64,000 nt of DNA from Lumbricus rubellus (lineage: Eukaryota; Annelida; Clitellata; Crassiclitellata; Lumbricidae): positions 22,999,609 through 23,063,608 of the forward strand of contig OX243828.1 of NCBI GenBank assembly GCA_945859605.1, given 5' to 3'. A model generated the notes under the pieces. The model had not been told where the DNA came from. It made no database searches and worked only from the letters and a program-made list of their open reading frames with translations. Both the position numbers and the translations under genes were made by a program. Positions within the stretch are counted from its first letter, which is position 1. Every line of letters begins with the position of its first letter. Below, in pieces: positions 12,956-24,900 of this stretch.

Positions 12956-15900
12956 CATATACATATATAATTATATATGTACAATAGTCTCTTAAGAACT
13001 GTGGAAGGCCTAACAAGATTTAGGACTTGAATTTTTCCCAAGCTGTTACTAAACCTGCTTACCTGGAAAAAACCCTGCTGAAATCTATCTTAATGTAGTA
13101 AACTTGTAAGTGAGCAGATCAAATATACCTTGGGACAAAATCTTTGCCAACAATAACAGCAGTAATGAAAGATTTCGTCTCCTCCACACAGGTCATGCTA
13201 AAAACAGAATAACGTCCATCAATTAAGTTCGTCATCAACTTGCAATTTATGCCAATATGGTGTTACATCATACACAATTACACATGTGTACATGTACGTA
13301 TACATGCATGTACGCATGTATATAAATTGTAAGTATATATAATTATTAGGGTGCATCAAACGCCCCATAATTGTTAAAAAACTTTCAAAAGTTTTTGTCC
13401 CTAATTCACTTCTTTTCCTATTACTAAAAAAGCGTGTTTCCCAAAATTTGAGAATTTTCTGACATATTCTAGGTATCCCACTCAGCAACTGAAGTTTTAC
13501 AATGGCGAACACACTGAACAGACTATGCATTATTAGGGCCTATGCTGCAACAAGACTCTAAAGATAGGTCCAATAGTTCTTAACAATATCTGTGCTGTAT
13601 TAGCCAAGAGCCATCTTCAGAAGTATTGCAAAGATTCTTAGAAGTGAACATATTTATTATTACTAATGTAAAAACATTTATGCTGCGATGCTATTACATG
13701 ACACATGTCAAGCGGATATTGTCATTCGGAAGTTGACTTGCGTTTCCGCGGATTGGATTGTCTCTGCCGGTCTTGTTCCACAACTTGAAGCACATCTTGA
13801 TAATGCTATATATAATTATATTCGTTTAATTCATGAAAAAGTGCAGGCTGACACACCGCAGTCTGGTACATAGTGATGTGATGCTGTTCAGTCTTTGATG
13901 CTGACAGAAAATCCGAGCTGAGCTTCACTCCTCTCTCAGCACAGTCATTGATTACGTTGAGTGCTTCAATGTTTGTTATATATTATATCAGTTTGATAAT
14001 CATTGCGGCTCCATCAGTCGGACAGCTCTTCGTTGAGGAACTGAGTGTCAACTTGTAGTGTTTCAAACATATACCACGATTCAGTCTCTGCAAGATCGGC
14101 AAGAGTTGTTGTAGCTGTGATTACATCTGGAAATTTAGGTTTCCCAAAGCCCGATCCAAATCAGATCTGTTCTGCGGCAATTGCAAGCGTTCCTTTGGCT
14201 TAACTGAAAGCAGGCGATTAGCAAGGGAACGTCGTTCAGTTTCTGGAACATTACTACTAAACAGTGCAAGTGGCACCATTTCTGCCGTTAAATACCACAA
14301 ATTTCGTTTGAATGCACGAACAGCATTCGCGGAGACCTGTGCATTCAGCATTCATATTGCAAGAATGACTTGTATAGCTTCAAGTCATTCCATGGCGCAT
14401 CAGTCACCGAACTACAAGTCATCCACCAAGAGCTGTAAACCAGGGTCACAAAGTTCATGAAGTCTCTCACTTTTGTGACCTGACGCTCTGTTGTTATTGT
14501 GTTGCGTGGAAGCTTTGCAATATGTTGCTCAAAAAGACATATCTTGATTGAATAAATCAATTTGGCCTTCCATCTAGCCTTGTGGAGTGCTCCAGGTCGA
14601 TTGAATGCGGCTTTATCTCCTTATAATTCTTCATCAAGAAACAAGAGGCAGAGATCTGCAAATTCCTTAAAGTCATCTCTACGAAAGGACAACTGTGAAC
14701 TATAAATCTGTCGAAATTGTTATCTGCAAATGTCAAGGAATGGTTTCGCATTCTCACTGAATACATTTTCATCAAAGCGTGATCTAGTCTTTCTGTTGCT
14801 GACCGATGTGTCTTGAGGAGCTCGAAGTTCTTACGAAGCCTTGCGAATAATGCCACCTCGGATGACTTTGAAGTCTCAATTTGAAGATCTTCAAACACGT
14901 ATGTAAGAATTACTTCGCCAACGTGATGTCGACATCCTGACCAGAGAAGAGCTCGACCTAACCGCATCTGAATTGTAACACAAGCAGCAGTAACGTGTCC
15001 TGTATTTTATCCGGTGGTGTCAAATGCCATGTTGACAATGGAGTCACTACATTGCCATGAGCGCAGGAGATCAATGGTCAGATCAGCAATGATGTCCCCC
15101 GTTTTTCTCTGTGATCCCATTGCATAAGATGGCACACCGAGGAACTTCAGCTCTTTTGCATTCCCAACAAGAATTGCAAGGCGCTCCTCCTTAATATTCT
15201 TATTTGACAGCAATGGAATTTTGTTTGGAGTCCCAATGCAGTGTTAAAAGCTGTGGAGCAACCCATTGCTCTTTGCAAGCCGAAGCTATAGGCCTATAAT
15301 AAACCAAATGTTGCCGCTAGCACTTCGCCGCCAAACCAAACTTTCTATGTTGAAACATAGAATAGTTAACTTCATATATCATAGAAAACACAGAGCATTT
15401 AAAACATAAAACATATAGTAACTATGATATATTTCTTTCCAGCCTAAAACAAGTCCTGTTAAAACGCCATACAATCCCACAAATTCAATAATTAATGTAT
15501 GTCGATTCATTGTCGAATGATAATTATGTACATTTTTAAAAATGGAGGTGGGATACCTAAACAATTTTTTATTTTTATGCTTTTTGGTCAGGGATATATT
15601 GGGGATAAAAGGAACATTTTAAGCCTAGGGACAATGCATTTTGATAACTTTGGGGCGTTTGATGCACCCTAATAATTATGTATATATATATATATAAATA
15701 ATCATTTTTTTAATCATCTTTCAACAACACTTAAGCATGGGCTATTTAAAATTTCTCAAAGAACAGCTAAATAAATGTGTAAATAAAGAAATAAACAAAC
15801 AAACAGAGAAAATGTTCAGCAGATAATTGACCGTCCTGACTAACTTTTAACATAAGCGCCTCTGAGTAGTTCTCTTGAAGTGGCGCTTTATAAATGTTCG

Positions 15901-18900
15901 ATTACAATTACAACTTGCCAACTTCTAATCAAAACGAAAACAAGTAATTCCAATAATAATCAACTGCCATATTAAACAGTGTACAAACTGGCTAACCTTA
16001 GCAAGCCACCTGGCGGTGCGTAAGCGTAACAGTGTAGGCTTGGGAATTCCTGCTGCATCAGAATGGCTAGAATCGCAGCGGTTCCCCCTCCCAGGGAATG
16101 ACCAACGACAACCAAGTCGTAGTTCTGTGTTCCTCTTTCCTGTCACCAAAAAAACAGCTACACTTTAATTATATAAGCAACTTCAAATCCATTTTCTAAA
16201 CAAAGGATCAAGCAGGAGAAGCAGTTTATGTGCTAACAGGACAATAGCTTCTGGACAATAACCCCCCAGACAATAACCTATGGACAATAACCCCCAGACA
16301 ATAACCCTCATGACAACAACCCCAGACATTTACCCCCATACTGATACACTACACACAGAAAGGAATTTACATCAATAGAATGACCAAACAACGACTAAGT
16401 ATGAGACACTTGCCATGCATCAAAAACCAATTATATTATTAAAAGCTAATTATTAGACAATTATTAAATAATTGAACACTAAGTAGACATTGGATAAAAA
16501 TATTCAAAGAGAACAAACGTTGTAACAAGTTCAGTGGTAATATATATCAGTTACAAAATCATGGGGAAGCAAGAGTATTTTTCCAACTCAAACTGCTATC
16601 ACATTACATGCTTTGTGTACAGTAGCCTAACCCTACATCACTGAATATCAAAAAGACATCAGCACTGTGAATCTTTGGCTCCCTTTGCCAGGTAAAGTAA
16701 CAAGACTTTCAACTTTGATTCTTAAGTTATCTAACACTTATCCAAACTGATTATATTGAGAACTTTAGGAGTTACATGTACCAGTAGGTAAGATAAAGTG
16801 ATATGTTTCTGGCTAATACATCAGCATTATGAAACTTCTTTTTGGAGTTCGTAAAAAGTAACAGATAAAATAATGTCCTAGTTTGAACTATCTATCTCTG
16901 TCTGTCTGTGTCTGTCTGTCTGTCTGTGTCTGTCTGTCTGGACAGAGAAAAGATATTCAGGCAAATAATTCAACTGACCACATCTCTTGAAAATGCATCA
17001 GACAACAGCATTTCCTCCTTGATCTTCTTTCGGATGTAAACAGCAGCCTGGACCATGCCCTTCAAACAACAAGTCAGGATTTAAGGAATTTTTAGAAGTG
17101 CACAACCCCTTCTGTCCTTTCCCATCTTCCGTGGTAAATTACTTCCAATCAGAGGACGGTGACCTTTTTTGTTAGTTTTAACTGTGTAGAAGTGCTTCTA
17201 CAACTGCACAAATCCATTTGTAACTGCATGCGAATTTTGCGTAGAACTGCACATTGAAAAAGCCCTTCAACAAATGCCTGCTTAGTAGGCAAATTTATTA
17301 TGTTCCCAAAAAATATGAACTCTAATCTTTTAATAAGTCTTCATTGTGAGTCAACACACACAAAGATTCTACAAGAATCTGTCCACATATAAATAATCCA
17401 GATTCTGCTTTCTCTGGTTCGATTTTAAACTTGGTTTATTTTTTCTGGGTTAAATTTTAAATTCAAAACCATAATTTAATGTTCGAACTCGAATGGTAAA
17501 AAAAAATCTTAAAGATATCTTGTCTGCTTTCTCTTAGTGCAATGTCAAAAATTTTAAAGTTTCAACTCAAAATTATATGATTGTAAAAATCTTTTAAAAG
17601 ATATCTGATCAACAAAGCAATAGTGTTTGTTGCACAAAGAGTTTCAGAACATTTAATCAAAATTAAATTAAATCAGGACCAATATCAATATCAATATACA
17701 GTTCAGAGCACATTGAGAAGAATAGTTGATAAACGGAGGATATATCAAAGTACAGATAAATTAGATATATTTCCAATAAGTACAATCTTCAAGGTCTGTT
17801 TTAAGTTGAGGCCGTCTTGCGGGAATAGCAGACAATTTAGAGCTTTCCCTACAGGTGCATTTCTTCTAAATATAGAAATAGATAAACTACCACATGCTGA
17901 CTGTTCAGCACACAGCTGATAAATAATGCAGATGATTTACTACGCAGGCACTTAAAGTGGGAAATAGGTGAGTGGCAGCAAATTTTTTAGAGACAATAAG
18001 GCTTATGTACTACGTTAAACATAGAAGGGAGATAGATCGGAGGGAAAGAGAAAGAGAGGAAGACAGAGACAGATGATGCTGGGATGGATGATCACGACTG
18101 AACTGAAGAGAAAATCACAGCGAAGAGAAGAATGGCATAATTGGAAGTTGAAACCTGCCAGAGGTGGGGGGCAGAGAACTTAAAGAAGAAGAAGAAGACT
18201 ACAATTAATCTTTTACCCGTTTGCCCCGAGAAAATCCGCTGAAAACGAACTTAAAATTTAAAAATGAACGGGTAAAGGGTTAATACGATTCACATTTAAA
18301 CCAAAATGCAGACATTAGCAGTTGGTGTATTGCAGGATATACTTACTTACTTACTTGGTGATACAAATCACTGATCACAAAATTGGCTGCACTTGAAAAC
18401 CTAAGACCCCTGCCATTGCCTGGCACATTGTACTTAAAAACCTGAGTACACTCCAGTTTGTACCGTATCTTGATTAGAAATGGAACACGGAGAACGCGTA
18501 TCGAATTAGAGAGACCGAAAAAATCTAGAAATGGAAGACGCTGTTCCTTATACCTTGTGAGCCAACCAGTCTTCTCTCACAGGTTCAACTGGTAACATCT
18601 CAGCATCTGCCTTCAAGTCAGTCAAGACATCCTATACAATAAAACAAACAAAAGACAGACAATAAAAAACAGATAAGAAGCAGCCAGTACTAACACATGA
18701 CTCACTTTATTTGAGACTAAAAAACAAAACACGTCTGCTCGCATTGTATTGTATCTGACACAGTGTATATAGCTACTGGAATGCTGATAGCCTATGAAAG
18801 TTCGGATTATCATTCACTAAGGGAAATACAATGTTTCATTAGAGCAAATCCCAGAATTCTCTGGGGAAACTCCCAGAATTCCTAGCGGCAAACCATAGTA

Positions 18901-21900
18901 AAAGATAGGCGTCACAACACTTCGCTTTAAAATACAAATTTCTCAGCAACGATGCAAAACTTTTTAAAACCAGCCTGGGGTTTTTGAGTTGAGTGGCATA
19001 CAAAATAATCAACTTAACTGTATTTAGCGGCCACTGACCAGATTTCTTGAAAATTGCCTTCAAAGTTGATGAATTTAACATGGGTTTAGATAGGAACAAG
19101 CACACGCTGCCCATAGCGGAAGTCGCGACTGATTCGCCGTCGGCCATGGACCACTATATGAAGCATTATTAGTCCAGCTATATAATACATATCAATGCTC
19201 CCGACCACAGCACGGCCGATATATATATACAGCATTGAGGTCAGAATAAAAATGCATTGGACCTTGGGAAGCAACAATTAAGTGTGCCAAGAAGAGCCCA
19301 TTCTAGACAGAGAGGTCAATAACTGAGAAGAATACTCATAATACAAGGTAAGGTTCAGCCTAATAGATTGATGTACCAGTGAAAAGGACAGGCACACCCC
19401 ACTCAGTAGATCTTACATACTATAACAACTAGCATACTACTTGATACTTGCACACTAGTTACAACTGAAAGATCCAAAAGTCTCAAAAGTGAGAGAGAGA
19501 CTCTCACCTGGAGAGAAAGAGTTCCACGTATGGAAATGACGATAGTTCTCTCTTCATGGTCGACTGCGATGAAGAAAGGCGTCTCTCCAATCTACAATGT
19601 CAAAAATTTAAAAAAATACAGAACAATATCACTAACAAAGGCTCTGTACGAAAACCAGTGGCGGCGCCAGGGGGAGCTAGGAGAGCTAAGCCCCCCTAAA
19701 GATCTCTCAACCCCCAAAATGCAGAAAATGTCTACAACCATGGGTACATAACGTATACTGACGTGACAAAGAGCAAAATCTGGACAAACAAAGGCCAAAA
19801 CCGTTGGAGGAGAAACAAATTGTCAGAACTTTTGACGGGAGAAATGGATGTTTTTTCGAGATTCAGTCCAAATGACTAAAAAAAAGGTCGTCAGAAATTT
19901 TGGCGAATGAAAACGACTGAAATTTTCAAATTTCCTGAACCCACTTCAGCCCCCCCCAAACTGAAATCCTGGCGCCGCCACTGACGAAAACCCAGACAAA
20001 AAGTTAATGAGTGCTGAAGAAAGTCATCAGTGAAGTAATACAGAGCGGAGTATAGCTATTACTTAGATAAATGTTTGTCAACGCATTGATAGTGCTGTGT
20101 CACAACATGCTTATTAATTAATCAGGCGACAAAGTTGGCCACACACAGTGTTTTGACACACAAATTATCATCTCCACGTTAGGAATAATTAGAGCTTACA
20201 AAAACAAATGCAGAACAATACAGTATCAACTCATGATTAGATTATAATCTTGATTAATGTAATGTAATGTAATTTCTATAGCGCCGCTCACAGCCGAGGC
20301 CATTCAGTAGCGCTCCCAGTGCGATAACCTCTAGAGAAAAAATAGCTCTTAGGAAGAGAGAGAGAAAGAGATAACGATCCATACAAGTAGAGTCTCATGC
20401 AGAGTGGAGGGAAGAGAATTCCAAAAGAAGGGCCCATTGATAGTAAAGGATCGAGTTTGAGCAATAGTGATTATAATCAATTCAATTAATTATCATTTAA
20501 TCAAAACTTCAGGCTGGCAGAACGCAGCCTGCATAGGCGTACGAGGCGGGGGTCCAGAGGGGGCAAATGCCCCCCCCCAACTTTCGGGCAAGTCTGCTTT
20601 TTCGGGCAAGCAGACACCAGAAAATACGAAAAAAGGTGTTTTTCACAACATATTTCAACTTTTTTGTATGGGAAAAATAGTATTTCCCACCACAAGATTT
20701 ATTTTTCGGGCAGAAATAAAATCTTTGACCCCCACTGCTGAAATTTCCCGTACGCCTATGGCAGCCTGTTACATCTAACTAATTTACGAAGGCTTAATAT
20801 GCATGTTCAGATTTTTTAAAAACCCACATACCATGACTAGGTTTGATCGATGTAGATAATTTTGATGTGAGTTTGTCATTATAAGGTGTCAGCATAAATC
20901 TCATTACAGTGATTGAAGTTAATTAACGCTGAAACGACGAGCTGCACTGGTTCCCCAGTCACTTTTCGTACACATTCATCATTAAAGTGTTGAATGAGTA
21001 GCCTACGTAAGCAATATATATTAAACAGTGCCAATTTATTTATAAGCATGGAATGGGGTCCCACAGGAGCTACATCTGCTTCCTAGGGTTCTTACTGAAG
21101 CATTTTAAAAAACTAAACTCAAAACTGTGCTTTTCTGCCGTGCTAGAGTTGGCAGCGCCTCTGAGTAGCCTCCTTGAAGAAACACTATTATAAAATTCTG
21201 GAATGAAAGAAATAGAGGGAAAAGCAGAAAGTGTATACATGAAATTTGTACTGGTTAAAAACTCAATACACTCGGTACATTGTGGGAGCGTGGTGGTGTA
21301 GTGGTGGCGTCATTGTCTTGGAGCCGGAAGGTTCAAGGTTCGAATCCACCTCGCCGCATAAGAACGACCTTGGGCAAGTCCTTCACTCACAATTGCTCAG
21401 CGCTTCGGCGTGAAACTCCGATGCAGTGTCCGCTCTGCATTCGGGAGCGCCTCTGAGTAAGAGAGAGCTTGAAGTGGCACTATAACAAGTGCACATACAA
21501 ACAATACACAAAAACAATGTATACAACTGCGTGACTTACATCAACATGGTAGGTGGCGTAAATCAGATCCAGATGGTTCAAGCCGGTTAGTTTGCAGAGC
21601 GCAGCAAAGTTGCACTGACAACAATTGTCCTCAACAACCATCTGTTGTCTCCTTGAAGGCTTGCAACAGAGGTAGCAGCAACATGTGCAACTGAAAAAAC
21701 AACCACACAGCAACAGAGGTAGCAGCAACATGTGCAACTGGAAAAACAACCACAGCAACAGAGGTAGCAGCAACATGTGCAACTGGAAAAACAACCACAG
21801 CAACAGAGGTAGCAGCAACATGTGCAACTGGAAAAACAACCACAGCAACAGAGGTAGCAGCAACATGTGCAACTGGAAAAACAACCACAGCAACAGAGGT

Positions 21901-24900
21901 AGCAGCAACATGTGCAACTGGAAAAACAACCACAGCAACAGAGGTAGCAGCAACATGTGCAACTGGAAAAACAACCACAGCAACAGAGGTAGCAGCAACA
22001 TGTGCAACTGGAAAAACAACCACAGCAACAGAGGTAGCAGCAACATGTGCAACTGGAAAAACAACCACAGCAACAGAGGTAGCAGCAACATGTGCAACTG
22101 GAAAAACAACCACAGCAACAGAGGTAGCAGCAACATGTGCAACTGGAAAAACAACCACACAGCAACAGAGGTAGCAGCAACATGTGCAACTGGAAAAACA
22201 ACCACAGCAACAGAGGTAGCAGCAACATGTGCAACTGGAAAAACAACCACAGCAACAGAGGTAGCAGCAACATGTGCAACTGGAAAAACAACCACAATGC
22301 AACAGAGGTAGCAGCAACATGTGCAACTGGAAAAACAACCACAATGCAACAACTATTGATTTATTAAAAATTCTGCTCAGTTTCTATGTTCAATGAAAAA
22401 AGAAAACGACAAAGAATTATAAACATGGTCTGATGTAAATGCACAATGAAAATTTAAATTTCAAATTGGGTCATCTGCAGTAGACAAATGACTATTATAT
22501 ATCATCAGCACAACTGTTAGTGTCTGCCTGCATGTCTCTCTCAATTAATCTACCTCTCAGGGTGAATGGTATCCTTTAAATTCATTCACACGTCAGAATT
22601 CAAACCTCACAGATGTTTGCTGCATCTGGTTGTATAGTTGGATAGTTGATACAAAACATTATGTGCTGGATATCATACAGATATCCTTAACTCACAATTG
22701 CTCAGCGCTTCGGCGTGAAACTCCGAAGCAGTGTCCGCTCTGCATTCGGGAGCGCCTCTGAGTAGAGAGAGCTTGAAGGGGCGCTATAACAAGTGTACAT
22801 ACAAGACGGTCTCAACTTATAACAGCTTAAGATTGTACTTATTGGAAATATATCTAATTTATCTATACTTTAATATATCCTCCGTTTATCAAAGTGCACA
22901 TACAAACAAATCCATCACCACGAAGCAAAGAACATACTGAAGATGAGGCATGATTTTGCACAGTCCAGTTCCTGTATTCATCATCATGTAGACGGGCCAA
23001 CCATACGCAGCGAGAGCATATCGCATGTAGTGAACAACTTTCTTGTAGGATGCTCTCACATCTGCTAACTGCAGGTTGACAAATTTCGTTGATGGTGTAA
23101 TGGCAACGCCAGACAAAAACTCGTAGATGTCATTGCTGTCCTACAAAATTATATACATCCGATTAGCACCTCTGAATAGTTATCTTGAAGAGACACTGGG
23201 GTCATTTCAGCTCAACTCAACCAATGCCTCCCACCCGACCATCTCAGATTTGGCTGAAATTTTATCCACATGTTGCAGGGTATGTTAGATGGAAAATCCA
23301 AAGTTTTTAAGAAATATTTAAAATACTTTCCAAGATATCGTGGATTCCGTGACCCCACCCTCCGAAGGCATTTCGCGAAACTTCGTGATGTCCACTTTTT
23401 GAGAGTTGATATCTCTCAAACGGTTTTATCAAATTGGATGATTTTTTTTATGCCAATACATTTTCTTACATAGGGATGCAAAATATAGCTCACAAGGCAC
23501 ACAGGTGATGCAATGCGATGAAACTGTCTGTCTCTCACCTGTGATTGTCTCTCACCTGTGAGTGTCTCTCACCTGTGAGATGATCAGTCGCCTGTGAAGC
23601 TGCTGATGCTTTCTCAGCAGCACAAGACCAGCAACGATGTCAGACGGAACAACATCCAAATCGCGAAAGAACTCCGTGAATAGTTTGGCAACTTCCGCAA
23701 AGGAATGCTATACAAAAAGAAAGAATTAATTAATAATGTGCACTGTATGTATGTATGCATGTATGTATGTATGTATGTATGTATGTATGTATGTATGTAT
23801 GTATGTATGTATGTATGTATGCATGCATGTATGTATGTATGTATGTATGTATGTATGTATGTATGTATGTATGTATGCATGTATGTACGGTATGTATGTA
23901 TGTATGCATGCATGCATGCAAACGAATGCTATACAACATACATACATACATGCATGCATAAAACATACGTACATACATACATACATACATACATACATTA
24001 TTATTATTTTATGCCCTGACTTACTTCCTTCCCTCATAGACTTATAATTTACTAGCTTTTGTACCCGGCTTTGCCCGGGTTCGGTTCAAGTCGCTTGTGT
24101 ATTAGGTTAAATAAATGCTAGGCCTACTCAATGAAAAGAAGTTAATTCTAACGTGCAATTCTTCCCAAAGGGTTTAAAAACTGAGCTATGAATAAGAAGA
24201 TTGTCTGCCAAGTAACATAGCGCATTATTTATTGCATGCAATATTTGTTCATATTATTTTGCTTTTATTCTGCTTCCAACTTGATCGATAGTCACTTGGT
24301 TGGTTCCAGACATTGTTTAATAGCAATGGTTGAACTCCAGCCATTGTCTTCAGCTATTGTCTTCAGCTATTGTCTTTAAAGTTCTTCTGCTTCTCTGCAT
24401 GTTAAACTGAATCGTTTCTGAATCGCTATGGTTCGCTGGATCACAAATGGTTCCTACATTTTTCTTGTTGGATTGCTATGTACATCAAGTGCCTTCGTGA
24501 GGTTATTGTTAAGGCGCTATATAAATGTCCACTTACATACATGCATGCATTGCATGCATACATACATACATACACATAGACCCACACACATACATACATT
24601 TACATACATACATACATACATGCATAGTTACATGCATGCATGTATGTATGTATGTATGTATGCATGTATGTAACTATGTATGTACAATAACCTCTAAGTC
24701 TAGGAGAGACATTTTGAAGCTAGTGAGGTCATACTAAAGTGGAGTCTTGCCATACTAAAAAGAAGTCTTGCCATACTCGAGTCACATTATCATAACAATA
24801 ATAATTCATTCATCCATTCAAAAATAGATATAGCGCCCCTTCAAGAAAAAAACTACTCAGAGGCACTCCCGCCGATGATAATAATCATCATTCATTGCCT

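Noticed and set aside
21291..21360. Possible functional tRNA genes at A/B-box sequences
   Set aside because: The boxes are followed by a conserved non-tRNA body repeated in many copies; acceptor stem pairing is absent. They are SINEs.
21480..22352. 290-codon minus-strand frame rich in Leu/His/Cys
   Set aside because: It is exon 8 read on into the 45-bp minisatellite. The unit length is a multiple of three, so every frame stays open. Only 21540-21690 is accepted as coding.
23614..24047. Long Tyr/Ile/His/Thr or Met/Tyr/Val/Cys frames, also at 33680-34083 and 48581-49428
   Set aside because: These are translations of ATAC/GTAT microsatellites on both strands.
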